Source of the DNA: Desulfovibrio sp.
GTDB taxonomy: Bacteria; Desulfobacterota; Desulfovibrionia; Desulfovibrionales; Desulfovibrionaceae
Length of the DNA: 64,000 bases
Direction of reading: 5' to 3'
Assembly: GCA_016208105.1 (NCBI GenBank)
Contig: JACQYS010000019.1
Location: 202,494-266,493, forward strand
The notes under the pieces were generated by a model. It made no database searches. It saw nothing but the letters and a program-made list of their open reading frames with translations, and was not told where the DNA came from. Below, piece by piece: positions 27,451 to 36,245 of this stretch; the stretch's first letter is position 1, and every line of letters begins with the position of its first letter. Made by a program: the position numbers and the translations under genes.

Positions 27451-28782
27451 ATGACGCAACACTGCTTGCGAAGCTTAACTGTCCTGCTCGTTGAGGACGA
27501 CAACACCGCCCGGCAGGGCTTGGCCCTTGCCCTCGAAGCGAAGGTCTCCCGTGTATTCCAGGCGGATAACGGAGACTCGGGCTTTTCGCAGTACGCAAGC
27601 ATTCGCCCCGATATCATCATCACCGACATCCGCATGCCCCGCATGGACGGATTGGCCATGGTCAGGGCCATCCGCGACAGCGGCGGCGACCCGTTCATCA
27701 TCATCGCTTCCGGAGCGGGCGAGGAGCAGGCGTTTCTTGAAGCCATCGAACTCGGGGTGAACCTGTTCATAAAAAAGCCCTACAACGCAGAGGACATTTT
27801 CACAGGACTCGAACGCGCGGCCGCAGAAATCGCCAGGCGCCGCCACGACACCTACCGCCGGGCCCTATCCGACGGTTTGCTGGCCCATGTGCCGAACTGC
27901 CACCTTCTCTCAGACGGCGCAGCCGTCCTGTACTTCAACGATCCCCAAGCCATACTTCAATACCCGGCGCATGAGGGCCAGGAACTCGGGCCCTACCTTC
28001 GCGAAAATTTCACGGTTTCCATGCGCCAGGGAGTCGAGCAGTCGTCCCTTCCTTTGAACATGGATGCCTGGCTCACCAAGCACTCCGGGAGCGAATTCGT
28101 CCTGGCGGGCAACGGACAGAGCCGGAACGGCCATCCCGTCAGGTATCTGCTGAGGCTTGACCGGGTCCGCATCCACAGCCAGGAACGCCACCTCCTCACC
28201 TTCACGGACATCTCCCTTATCGAATCCGAACGTGAGCGCTTCTACCAGTTGGCGGGCCGGGATTACCTGACAGGAGTCGGCAACCGGCAGGCCTTTGAAA
28301 CCGAACTCGCCAGGGAGATCGAACGGTCCAAGCGCTACGGTTCAGACTTAAGCCTTGTGATGTTGGACATCGACGATTTCAAATCCGTGAACGACACCTT
28401 GGGGCATCAGACCGGAGACGCCGTGCTGGTCGCCCTGGCCCGGTGCATGGCCGCCGAGGTGCGCGTCACGGACATCATCTGCCGTTTCGGGGGGGAAGAA
28501 TTCATGGTGATCATGCCCCAGAGCGAGCTGGAAGGGGCTCTCAGCTGCGCGGGCAAGCTCGGACATTCCATCGCCGAGTACGATTTCGGCATCGGCAGGC
28601 GGATCACGGTCAGTTTGGGCGTGGCCCAATACCAACCGGGCGAATCGTCCCACACCCTGGTCCGCCGCGTGGACACGGCGCTCTACGAGGCCAAGGGGAC
28701 AGGAAAAAACCGGGTGGTCACCGCCCTGGACGCACCCTTTTCTTGCAGCGACAATGAAGAGGCAGGCCCATCCTCAAGGTAG
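27451..28782 (+). CDS. Response regulator with GGDEF diguanylate cyclase output
   Basis: 443 residues. A receiver (about 8-125; acidic pair 16-17, Asp59 in IIITDIRMP, Lys in FIKKPY) is followed by a PAS-like middle region (about 130-260) and a GGDEF domain (about 275-430). The active site reads GGEEF, and RVTD five residues before it is a canonical I-site for product inhibition, so an active, feedback-controlled c-di-GMP synthase is expected. It is followed 41 bases later by a convergent gene. The cognate kinase is not in this stretch; the orphan PAS kinase at 12.4 kb is one candidate by inference only. Confidence 0.93.
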   Translation: MTQHCLRSLTVLLVEDDNTARQGLALALEAKVSRVFQADNGDSGFSQYASIRPDIIITDIRMPRMDGLAMVRAIRDSGGDPFIIIASGAGEEQAFLEAIELGVNLFIKKPYNAEDIFTGLERAAAEIARRRHDTYRRALSDGLLAHVPNCHLLSDGAAVLYFNDPQAILQYPAHEGQELGPYLRENFTVSMRQGVEQSSLPLNMDAWLTKHSGSEFVLAGNGQSRNGHPVRYLLRLDRVRIHSQERHLLTFTDISLIESERERFYQLAGRDYLTGVGNRQAFETELAREIERSKRYGSDLSLVMLDIDDFKSVNDTLGHQTGDAVLVALARCMAAEVRVTDIICRFGGEEFMVIMPQSELEGALSCAGKLGHSIAEYDFGIGRRITVSLGVAQYQPGESSHTLVRRVDTALYEAKGTGKNRVVTALDAPFSCSDNEEAGPSSR

Positions 28783-28822
28783 AAAGAGCCGGCATTACCT
28801 TATATTCCTCTGCTAGCAGCAC

Positions 28823-29641
28823 CTATCCCAAGGCATTCACATTGGCCGGCCCCCGTCTGACGGGACGGTGGTATTCGACGTCCGGTCTTCCAAACAGCAT
28901 GGCGTACCCAAGGACATGATCGTTGGGGATGCCGAGCTTGGCCACCAGGTCGGGGCACACGGCAAGGGCCATCATGAACAAGCCGTCCCACAGGGTTCCA
29001 AGCCCGTTCGCGCTCGCCAGAAGCTCAAAGGTGGCCAGGGCAATATGAGTGTCCTGGACAGGACACGGGGCGTCCTTGGGGGCGCTGGTCACGAGCATAT
29101 GAGGAGCGCCCCGAAAGATGACGTCCTTGCCTTCGCTCCTCCAGGCGTTGACCACCCAACCGAGGTACTGGCCGACCAGACCATCCGGGAATCCACCGGC
29201 TTCATCCAGCGTCATGAGCCTGGTCAGGGTTTCCTGACGAAGGGTGGCCATGAACTCGCGGCTCTTGACCACCGTGAACAAAACGTCACGCGCATTCACC
29301 CCTGTAGGGGCGTGGCATGAAGCCTCCAGGAGTTCGTCAATAACGGCTGGGGGCAAGTTCTCATCCTTGTAGCGGCGTACCGAACGTCGCCATTTCACCA
29401 GATTTTCCATCTGCCCTGGACCAGGCAGGCTCTTGGCCAGTGAAGAGCTTGCATCAGGTTTCAGTCCCAGAATGGACAGGGCTCCCTCGGGGCAGACAGC
29501 GTAACAATGCTGACAGCGAAAGCACCGGGCTTCATCCGTCAGATCCGGAAGGTCGTTCATTACGATGATTCCGGCCGGACAGTCTGCCGCGCATTCACCG
29601 CAACGCACGCACCGGGTTTCATCAATACTGAACTGGAGCAT
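28823..29641 (-). CDS. Ferredoxin-domain nitroreductase
   Basis: 272 residues. Residues 1-60 are a 2[4Fe-4S] ferredoxin (CVRCGECAADCPAG and CFRCQHCYAVCPEG). The remainder (about 85-272) is an FMN-dependent nitroreductase domain (WRRSVRRYKDENLP; GAPHMLVTSAP; NGLGTLWDGLF). Ferredoxin-linked nitroreductases are common in anaerobes and reduce flavins or nitro/quinone compounds, with electrons entering through the clusters. ATG 29641 was chosen because of the upstream GGGAGAAAG and because it starts the ferredoxin directly. Single gene; convergent with the GGDEF gene. Confidence 0.92.
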   Translation of the reverse strand: MLQFSIDETRCVRCGECAADCPAGIIVMNDLPDLTDEARCFRCQHCYAVCPEGALSILGLKPDASSSLAKSLPGPGQMENLVKWRRSVRRYKDENLPPAVIDELLEASCHAPTGVNARDVLFTVVKSREFMATLRQETLTRLMTLDEAGGFPDGLVGQYLGWVVNAWRSEGKDVIFRGAPHMLVTSAPKDAPCPVQDTHIALATFELLASANGLGTLWDGLFMMALAVCPDLVAKLGIPNDHVLGYAMLFGRPDVEYHRPVRRGPANVNALG

Positions 29642-29820
29642 CGCTTCTTTCTCCCTCAGTAACCTGCCCAACAGGGCGGGGATTGAAATCACTCACTGCA
29701 ACAACGCGTTCTTCCAACGGACACGCTTGCCAGGCCCGCAAAAGCTCCTCCGCTTGGTCCGGGCTGCCCTGCTTCAAAACGGCAAGAGGTGCCCATTTAT
29801 CAAACCGTTGCCCAGCGGAT

Positions 29821-32730
29821 CTACATGGCCCTGGTGATCGCGAGCCCTCCTATTTCCTTGGCCGCCCCTTCCAGTTGCTCCTGCGAACCGAGCACCACCA
29901 CCGGCGCGTCCTGCATGGCCCTGCGCATCACTTCTCCCGCGCCACGCAGATCATCCAGGGTGGTGTTCATCACTTGGCGGCGTACTTCCTGGCGTGCCTG
30001 GTCCGAATCGCCCGCCCAGTGTCTGGCGATGGCGGCATGGCCCTTGGCGTCGGGGAGCATGTAGGAATCGATGTCTCCCACTGTGCCGATAATGGCCCGC
30101 TCAAGCTCTTCAGCGCCAATATCAAGCCCTGCCAGGAAATCCCCGGCCTGCGCAAAGGCGTCCAGGGTTTTGGTGATGTTGGGGTCGCGGTAGGAGAGCA
30201 TGGTCAGCACGCCGGACCAGCGGTCATACGAGCAGAAGGACCCGTAGGCGCCACCGCGCACGCGGACCCGCTCCCACAAATAGGCGTTGCGAAGATAACG
30301 GCAGGCCACCAGCATGGAACCGTGAGGCTCGTACCCGAGCTGGCTCAAATCGCGACCCTGAGCCACGAAGTTCACCTGCACCGGGGCCGAGAGTCCCTCT
30401 CGCCCGGCAAGCTCAAGTTCCGGCCAGTCAACGGGATCATACCCCCCATCCGGCAGCTTGGAGAGCATGTCGATCAGCCTTGGCTCGAATGCCTCGAAGT
30501 TTTTGGCGTCCAGGGTGACGTTCACGTGCAGGTTGCCCCTTCTTAGAATCTGTCTGCGAAGCTCGAACAGGCCGTCGCGAAGCCACGGCCAAGATTGGTC
30601 GAACCCGTTGGCCCAAGACCGCAGGGACTCGATGCCCGTAAGTCCGGACAGACGTTCCTCCGCCAGGGCGGCCCTGTGGAATCTGGCCTTGAGCCTGCGC
30701 GCCGCGTAAGCATGCCCGGAGGGCGCTATGCGGCGCTCAGCCCTGGCCTTGGCCTCGAAAAGCATCTCCCGGAAACGGGTTTCGTCTGCGAGATTGGAAT
30801 TGGTCAGGGCGTCGGAGAGGATACCCAAGAAGTCAGCCGCCCTGTCAGGAGTGGCCTTGCCGGCAACAATAAGCCGCGAGGAAGCCGCTTGCGGCCCAGC
30901 TCCCCGCACCGCTGAAAGCGACACCTCCCGCCCGATCCCGCCTGTCTTTCGGGCCATGCGGTTGAGGAAAGCCGCGAAGTCCTCCCGGTCTGTTCCCATT
31001 TCGATAAGGCCCCTGCCGAACAGGGGAACCAAGGGCAAGAGCTCTGGGCTCACCCCGGACAGATCGAAACCCAACTCCAGGTAGATGACCCCGTTTGTGG
31101 GAAGGTCGTGGAAAAAGACGTTGCCGTCGCGCCAGACACCGGGAATCGCCTTGTTCTGTGTGGGCAGATCCTTCAAATGCAGCTTCGGGATGGCCGCCAA
31201 GGCTTCCGGGGAGTCCGGAGTATCCTGGAAAGCCTGAATTCGCGTAGCCAAATCCAGGGCCCGCTCTCGCTCCCTGGGCGTAAGCGCGGACTGGGCCGCC
31301 TCCAGGCGCTCGTTCTCTTTGGCCACCAGGCGTTCCCCCATCTCGGGATCAGGCAAGAGTTCCACCAGGACGCGGTGGGGGTTTTCCAAGAAATGTTCGC
31401 GCAGGAGCTCTTCCAGCACGTTCTTTTGTGATGCGAGCCTGGCTTTGAGCGCATCGAGCGGGGCCTGGAAACGGATTGGAGCCAGAGGGTCACCGCCGTG
31501 CAGCCAGGTGGTGAGCGCCCGGAGCATGAGCGAGAGTCCCCTGGGATAGGCCCCGGTGTTGTTCTCGCGCAGCCTGAATTCGATGGTGTTGATGGCCGCT
31601 TCGGCAGCATCCGGGTCCAGACCGTTTTTGTGAATTTCCTCCAAAGCGTTCAGCAAAAACGCTTCCGCTTCCGGCAGCCGGGCGGGTTCCACCCCTTTGA
31701 GCCCCAGGGAGAAATACATCTGGCGGAGTTCGGTTTCCAGGCCGCCACCGGACAGATCCTCGCCGAGCCCGGAACCGATGAGCGCCCTGCGTAGCGGCGA
31801 GCCCGGAAGGCCGATCAGGGCATGTTCGAGCACGGACAGGGCCAGCACCTGTTCCATGTCGCGTACCTCGGGCAGAAGCCAGTTCATTGTGAAGTACGCC
31901 TTGGGAGCGCTCCCTTCTTGCAGCTTGCCGCAATCGTAGAACGCCTCCACCTTCCTGGGCTCGCTGGCCCGTGCCTGGAGTCCTACCGCGGAATCGACCT
32001 GAATCGATTCGAAGTCCTTGAGGTACTCCTCCAGTATTTCCAGGCGGCGTTCTGGAGCATCGTCGCCGTAGAAGAAAAACTTGGCATTGGAAGGATGGTA
32101 GTAGCGGCGATGGAAGTCCTTGAACTGGGCGTAGGTGAGGCTTGGGATCACGGCCGGGTCTCCGCCGGAATCCACGCCGTAGGTCACGTCGGGAAACGTC
32201 TGTCTCTGGGACTGCTCGGACAGCAGGCTTTCCGGAGAGGAGTACGCTCCCTTCATTTCGTTGTAGACCACGCCCTTGAAGACGAGTCCGCCGTTTTGAG
32301 GATGAAAATGCCAGCCTTCCTGGCCAAAAATTTCTTCCGGGATGCGCGGGTAAAATACGGCGTCAAGATAGACGTCCACCAGGTTATAGAAGTCCGAGAG
32401 GTTGGCGCTGGCCACCGGGTAGCAGGTCTTGTCCGGGTAGGTGAAGGCGTTCAGAAAAGTCTGCAAGGAGCTTTTCAAAAGCTCCACGAACGGTTCCTTT
32501 ACCGGGTACTTGCGTGACCCGCACAGCACCGAATGTTCCAGGATGTGTGGCAGGCCCGTGGAATCACTGGGGGGGGTGCGGAAACTCACCCCAAAGACCT
32601 TGTTGTCGTCAGGGCACGACAAGGAAAGCACTTCGGCTCCGGTGCGAGTATGGCGATAGAGCCTGGCATGAATGGCGTACTCCTCGATGGAGCCTTCGTG
32701 GACGAGTTCAAAAGCATGTGTGGCGGACAT
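29821..32730 (-). CDS. Presequence protease-like M16C zinc metallopeptidase
   Basis: 969 residues, the length of PreP/Cym1. The inverted zinc motif HILEH (HXXEH) lies near residue 70 in STGLPHILEHSVLCGS, and the distal Glu is in the following EMKGAYSSPE region. Two M16 halves are joined by the M16C-associated linker helix. It is a cytosolic or periplasmic oligopeptidase that encloses peptides in a chamber. There is no signal peptide, so the cytoplasm is favoured. ATG 32730 is preceded by TGGAGAG; the open frame reaches 32844 but lacks a better site. The gene is divergent from the VWA-OmpA gene. Confidence 0.93.
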   Translation of the reverse strand: MSATHAFELVHEGSIEEYAIHARLYRHTRTGAEVLSLSCPDDNKVFGVSFRTPPSDSTGLPHILEHSVLCGSRKYPVKEPFVELLKSSLQTFLNAFTYPDKTCYPVASANLSDFYNLVDVYLDAVFYPRIPEEIFGQEGWHFHPQNGGLVFKGVVYNEMKGAYSSPESLLSEQSQRQTFPDVTYGVDSGGDPAVIPSLTYAQFKDFHRRYYHPSNAKFFFYGDDAPERRLEILEEYLKDFESIQVDSAVGLQARASEPRKVEAFYDCGKLQEGSAPKAYFTMNWLLPEVRDMEQVLALSVLEHALIGLPGSPLRRALIGSGLGEDLSGGGLETELRQMYFSLGLKGVEPARLPEAEAFLLNALEEIHKNGLDPDAAEAAINTIEFRLRENNTGAYPRGLSLMLRALTTWLHGGDPLAPIRFQAPLDALKARLASQKNVLEELLREHFLENPHRVLVELLPDPEMGERLVAKENERLEAAQSALTPRERERALDLATRIQAFQDTPDSPEALAAIPKLHLKDLPTQNKAIPGVWRDGNVFFHDLPTNGVIYLELGFDLSGVSPELLPLVPLFGRGLIEMGTDREDFAAFLNRMARKTGGIGREVSLSAVRGAGPQAASSRLIVAGKATPDRAADFLGILSDALTNSNLADETRFREMLFEAKARAERRIAPSGHAYAARRLKARFHRAALAEERLSGLTGIESLRSWANGFDQSWPWLRDGLFELRRQILRRGNLHVNVTLDAKNFEAFEPRLIDMLSKLPDGGYDPVDWPELELAGREGLSAPVQVNFVAQGRDLSQLGYEPHGSMLVACRYLRNAYLWERVRVRGGAYGSFCSYDRWSGVLTMLSYRDPNITKTLDAFAQAGDFLAGLDIGAEELERAIIGTVGDIDSYMLPDAKGHAAIARHWAGDSDQARQEVRRQVMNTTLDDLRGAGEVMRRAMQDAPVVVLGSQEQLEGAAKEIGGLAITRAM

Positions 32731-32965
32731 TGTCTCTCCAGTGAATGACGATGTCTGTTTGTAGCCCAGGGGGGGGCTTTCGCCAATACCAGCCGGTCCA
32801 CCCTCGCCCAGAGTTGGCGAAAAGCGGGGCGAGCACAGCAACAAAACATTAAACTTTGTTCACATTTCACACAGGATTGTTCTTGCCTAACAGTCTGGGA
32901 ACCTGCGCTATTGCTCGAAAAGCAGCGTTCTCGCAAAAATTTTGCCCGGCAATGTGACCAATTAC

Positions 32966-32994
32966 TTGCTTAAACTTTTGAAATGAACTAGAGA
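32966..32994 (+). promoter_or_regulatory. Candidate sigma-70 promoter of the VWA-OmpA gene
   Basis: TTGCTT (32966-32971), a 17-base spacer and TAGAGA (32989-32994). It would give a leader of about 165 bases before ATG 33166. Neither box is perfect. Confidence 0.35.
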
Positions 32995-33063
32995 CAAAAC
33001 TGTCTTCGGGAAAATCGCTTGCCCAGCAGGTGTTTTTTCAGGTAGTATTTTTGGGAGGAAACG

Positions 33064-33096
33064 TGCGATCCAGTGGGAAGTGTTCCCATGCGATCC
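33064..33096 (+). promoter_or_regulatory. Palindrome flanked by direct repeats in the VWA-OmpA leader
   Basis: TGCGATCC occurs at 33064-33071 and again at 33089-33096. Between them is the perfect inverted repeat TGGGAA-GTG-TTCCCA (33074-33088). The element lies about 70 bases before the start codon. It could be an operator or an mRNA hairpin; neither is shown. Confidence 0.4.
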
Positions 33097-33165
33097 GCGT
33101 CTTACTGGTTTTCTAGGGTGGCTCATTTTTTACGCGACAATCACATTGATTCGGAAGGAGGACTT

Positions 33166-34206
33166 ATGTCGGGCATGAAAAAAATGCGTATTATCGTGGC
33201 CATGCTGATCATGGCCCTGGTCGGCACGGCTCTTCCGGCCGCTGCCAAGAAGATGGTCCCGAAGGTGGACAACTTCATCCTGTTCGTCGACCACTCCAGC
33301 TCCATGGCGTTTTCCTACAAGGGTCAGCGCTATGTGCAGTTTGGCGGCGTGTCCAAGATCATGATGGCCAAGTCCACCTTGGTCGAACTCAACAAGCTGA
33401 TCCCCGCCCTGCCCTACAAGGCCGGCCTGGCCACCTTCGCTCCTTACAAGGAATACGCGAAGGTTGCTCCTTACGACAAGGCCGCCATGGATAAGGCCAT
33501 CGCCCCCATCAAGACCGACTACGAGCCCTATGGCCGCATGACCCCCATGGGTGTTGGCCTGCAGGACCTCGACAAGGTTGTGGGCGGCCTGTCCGGCAAG
33601 ACCGCTGTCATCATCCTCTCTGACGGCGACTCCAACCGTGGCGTCGACCCCGTTGCCGTTGCCAAGCAGATGCAGGCCAAATACGGCGACAAGATCTGCT
33701 TCAGCGTGATCAGCTACGCTGACAACAAGAACGGCGAGCGCATCAACAAGGAAATCGCCGCTCTGTCCAAGTGCGGCTGCTTCGCCCTGGGCGAAGAGAT
33801 CCTTCGCAACCAGGCCGCTCGCGAAGACTTCCTGAAGTGCGCCCTGTACGACTTCATCGACGACGAAGTGGTGATCTTCCGCTCCATCTACTTCGACTTC
33901 GACAAGTACAACATCAAGAAGGAATTCATCCCGGTTCTTGACGAAGGCGTCGCCATCATCAAGTCCAAGCCCAACCTGGCCGTGATCCTCGAGGGCCACA
34001 CCGACTCCATCGGCTCCGAGAAGTACAACATGGCTCTGTCCATCCGCCGCGCCAACAGCGTGAAGGCCTACTTCGTGAAGAAGGGCATTGACGCCGGCCG
34101 CATCACCGCAGTGGGCTTTGGCAAGATGAACCCCCGCTACGACAACAAGACCGCCGAAGGCCGCAAGATGAACCGCCGCGTGGAGATCAAGTTCAAGTCG
34201 AACTAG
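33166..34206 (+). CDS. VWA domain-OmpA fusion envelope protein
   Basis: 346 residues: signal peptide (about 1-27, cut after PAAA), a von Willebrand A domain (about 35-215) with an intact MIDAS (DHSSS at 42-46; Thr in RMTPMG; Asp in LSDGDS), and a C-terminal OmpA/peptidoglycan-binding domain (about 240-346; FDFDKYNIKKEF, EGHTDSIGSEKYN, NRRVEIKF). It has no beta-barrel, so it is probably a periplasmic or outer-membrane-associated protein that links metal-dependent adhesion to peptidoglycan. Codon use is strongly biased, which suggests high expression. Start at 33166 is fixed by a near-ideal GGAAGGAGGA. A strong terminator follows. Confidence 0.92.
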   Translation: MSGMKKMRIIVAMLIMALVGTALPAAAKKMVPKVDNFILFVDHSSSMAFSYKGQRYVQFGGVSKIMMAKSTLVELNKLIPALPYKAGLATFAPYKEYAKVAPYDKAAMDKAIAPIKTDYEPYGRMTPMGVGLQDLDKVVGGLSGKTAVIILSDGDSNRGVDPVAVAKQMQAKYGDKICFSVISYADNKNGERINKEIAALSKCGCFALGEEILRNQAAREDFLKCALYDFIDDEVVIFRSIYFDFDKYNIKKEFIPVLDEGVAIIKSKPNLAVILEGHTDSIGSEKYNMALSIRRANSVKAYFVKKGIDAGRITAVGFGKMNPRYDNKTAEGRKMNRRVEIKFKSN

Positions 34207-34233
34207 TCTCCCCTGGTTGATCAGCGAAACATG

Positions 34234-34267
34234 CAGGCGGGGCCGAAAGGCCCCGCCTGTTTTTTTG
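34234..34267 (+). terminator. Rho-independent terminator after the VWA-OmpA gene
   Basis: An 11-pair stem CAGGCGGGGCC/GGCCCCGCCTG with a GAAA tetraloop (34234-34259), followed by seven T after G. Confidence 0.93.
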
Positions 34268-34375
34268 GGGCCCGGTTGCGGTTGCCCTGAAGGCCTTCAT
34301 GGCTTATTTGTCTCAGCACTGCCAAGCTTGTGTTTGAAGGCGGAAAATCCGTCTGGACCTTATGGAGGTGCGTTC

Positions 34376-35176
34376 ATGGTCAAACCCATTATCACTGTTC
34401 TAAGCTTAAGCCTTATACTTTCCGGCTGCGGCCTGCTCGGAGAGAAGCCTGCCCCGGCGCCTGTTGCACAGGTTCAACCCGAACCGACTCCGCCGCCGCC
34501 ACCTCCGCCGCCGCCACCGCTTACTCATACTGTCAAGAAAGGCGACACCATCGCCGCTCTGGCCAAGAAATACGCAGTTCCTGCCAACCAGATCCTCGCA
34601 GCCAACAACCTGGCCAATGCCAAGGCAGTTAAGGCCGGAATGGTGCTGACAATACCCGGCAAGACAGCCCCCACTCCCAAACCGGTTGAAGACAAATCCG
34701 CACCCGTAGCGGCAAAAGAGAAAGAGCCCAAAGCCGGAAAGGGTTCCAAGAATGATCCGTACGGGGTCGAAGCTGCCACTGCGCCGACCAAAGGCAAGAA
34801 GTCGAGTTCGAAATTCGTCGACGACGACGCCACCTATGAGAGAACCAAGAGCGAGTTCCATGAATACGCCAAGAAGTGGCTGCAAAAATCAGCGGCTCTT
34901 GCTCAGAACACCAAAGATCGCAAGGAAGTAAAACAAGAAGACGGCCGCTATGTGGCCAGCTATTCCGTGATCATACTCGATACCATGCAGACCGAGGTCA
35001 AGCGGGTGCAGTATGACGATACTCCGTATGTCGGGCACATCACCTATCAGATCGAGGTCCATCGCACCTACGGTCCATCCGCGCAGGCCGCCGCCGCGTC
35101 CAAGGATGAAGAAGTCAAACAGGAATCCATGCGCGAGATATTCAGTTTTTCAAGGCAAAAACACGCCTGGCGCTAG
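34376..35176 (+). CDS. LysM-domain lipoprotein with polyproline linker
   Basis: 266 residues. The lipobox SGCG puts the lipidated Cys at about 18. A linker of ten consecutive prolines (about 39-48) leads to a LysM domain (about 50-95: THTVKKGDTIAALAKKYAVPANQ), a Lys/Ala/Pro-rich stretch, and a C-terminal domain (about 150-255) of unknown type with a helical start and beta-like second half (YVASYSVIILDTMQ). LysM binds peptidoglycan, so the protein probably stands between membrane and wall. ATG 34376 follows TGGAGG. It is separated from the VWA-OmpA gene by a terminator and closed by its own terminator. Confidence 0.87.
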   Translation: MVKPIITVLSLSLILSGCGLLGEKPAPAPVAQVQPEPTPPPPPPPPPPLTHTVKKGDTIAALAKKYAVPANQILAANNLANAKAVKAGMVLTIPGKTAPTPKPVEDKSAPVAAKEKEPKAGKGSKNDPYGVEAATAPTKGKKSSSKFVDDDATYERTKSEFHEYAKKWLQKSAALAQNTKDRKEVKQEDGRYVASYSVIILDTMQTEVKRVQYDDTPYVGHITYQIEVHRTYGPSAQAAAASKDEEVKQESMREIFSFSRQKHAWR

Positions 35177-35188
35177 TCCGCCCTTTTC

Positions 35189-35228
35189 AAGGCCCGTCCG
35201 CATACCAACGCGGACGGGCCTTTTGTTT
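35189..35228 (+). terminator. Rho-independent terminator after the LysM lipoprotein gene
   Basis: A 13-pair stem AAGGCCCGTCCGC/GCGGACGGGCCTT (35189-35222) with an eight-base loop, then TTGTTTT. Confidence 0.92.
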
Positions 35229-35367
35229 TCCGCATTATTCATTCCCTTGCTACGGCCAGAAAGCGGACGCGAAGAACTGCTTCCCCAAAAGCTGTTCTTT
35301 AGACTATTTTCCATGTAGCCATTTTTCTGGATGATTTTTTTATCAAAATGTGTAGGATCGATCCCGC

Positions 35368-35382
35368 TAGGAATAATTCCTA
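35368..35382 (+). promoter_or_regulatory. 7-1-7 palindrome upstream of peroxiredoxin (Fur/PerR-type candidate)
   Basis: TAGGAAT-A-ATTCCTA is a perfect 15-base dyad 30 bases before the peroxiredoxin start. Its 7-1-7 form with an AAT-N-ATT core is that of Fur/PerR-family boxes, and a peroxiredoxin is a usual PerR target. The regulator gene is not in the window. Confidence 0.5.
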
Positions 35383-35411
35383 TTAAGAACGCGCCATCTC
35401 TGGAGGTTTGT

Positions 35412-36068
35412 ATGTCCTGCGATAATAATGAGCATCATCACCACAAGCATCATGGGCATTGCTGCTGCGAGAAGCAGGCCCGGGTTGGTAAAGCCGTGGA
35501 AGACTTCACTATGGAGGTCTTCGATCCTGAGGAAGGCTTCTTTGGAGAAGTAAGCCTGGAAAAACTTAAGGCTGATAAGAAATGGACCGTACTGGTCTTC
35601 TACCCAGCTGATTTTACATTCGTATGCCCCACGGAATTGGCCGATCTGGCTGAAAAGCATGAGGCCTTGAAAAAGTTTGGATGCGAGGTGCTGGCGGTAT
35701 CCACTGACACCAAGTTCAGCCATATGGCCTGGAAGACCAGCGAAAAGCTCTTGGAGAAGGTCCGTTACAAAATGGCGGCCGATCCCACTGGCAAGGTCTC
35801 CCGCTATTTTGGAGTCTATGACGACGAGTCCGGCCTGGCCCTGCGTGGCACGTTCGTCATCAATCCGGAGGGAGTCCTCGTCTGCTCTGAGGTCAACTTC
35901 TACAATGTCGGCCGCAATGCCGACGAACTGGTCCGCAAAATGGAAGCCAACCATTACCTGAAAGACCATCCGGCAGAGGCCTGCCCTGCCAAGTGGACCC
36001 CGGGCCAAAAGACCCTTACCCCTTCTGAGAAGTTGGTGGGCAAGGTTTACGAGGCTTTGAACAGCTGA
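35412..36068 (+). CDS. 2-Cys peroxiredoxin (AhpC/TSA) with His/Cys-rich N-terminal extension
   Basis: 218 residues. The AhpC/Prx1 fold spans about 25-210, with peroxidatic Cys72 in DFTFVCPTE and a C-terminal resolving Cys191 in EACPAKW. It reduces H2O2 and organic peroxides in the cytoplasm with thiol donors. Unusual is the first 20 residues: seven His within residues 8-16 and three consecutive Cys at 17-19 (HHGHCCC), outside the catalytic fold and suited to binding metal. ATG 35412 follows TGGAGG. The gene stands alone under a 7-1-7 palindrome. No reductase (AhpF) is adjacent. Confidence 0.94.
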   Translation: MSCDNNEHHHHKHHGHCCCEKQARVGKAVEDFTMEVFDPEEGFFGEVSLEKLKADKKWTVLVFYPADFTFVCPTELADLAEKHEALKKFGCEVLAVSTDTKFSHMAWKTSEKLLEKVRYKMAADPTGKVSRYFGVYDDESGLALRGTFVINPEGVLVCSEVNFYNVGRNADELVRKMEANHYLKDHPAEACPAKWTPGQKTLTPSEKLVGKVYEALNS

Positions 36069-36209
36069 CGGTATATTCCTGGATGACACCGGCGTGTGCT
36101 TTACAGCGCCGGTGTCACTCTCCTTCTTTCCCGCTGCAAAGCGCCCCATCTCCCTTCAGTCTATCAGCCACAACCGGCTCCCTCTAGTTCAGCATCCGAG
36201 CTTTTCATC

Positions 36210-36238
36210 TTGACGCAACTAGACGACCGGTCTACTAA
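36210..36238 (+). promoter_or_regulatory. Sigma-70 promoter with embedded TetR operator (autoregulatory)
   Basis: TTGACG (36210-36215), a 17-base spacer and TACTAA (36233-36238). The dyad TAGACGACCGGTCTACTA (36220-36237) covers the spacer and -10 box. Bound repressor would block RNA polymerase. The predicted transcript start is about 36245, next to the GTG at 36246. Confidence 0.72.
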
Positions 36239-36245
36239 AGGCCCC

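Larger units (their letters stand above)
32731..33165 (+). other. 435-base intergenic regulatory region
   Basis: This divergent gap has no credible gene. It is noticeably AT-richer than its neighbours between about 32840 and 33060. I see a possible promoter for the downstream gene (32966-32994), a palindrome flanked by direct repeats (33064-33096) and GGAAGGAGGA before the ATG at 33166. A long 5' untranslated leader for a highly expressed envelope protein would fit. Confidence 0.6.

Noticed and set aside
33118-33134. Sigma-54-like TGGCTC-N-TTACG close to the VWA-OmpA start
   Set aside because: Lacks the GC doublet at -12 and mismatches the -24 box; leader would be too short for the palindrome to be transcribed.
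36096-36245. N-terminal extension of the TetR protein before GTG 36246
   Set aside because: The extension would read through its own operator and promoter and is Pro/Ser-rich, unlike TetR N-termini.
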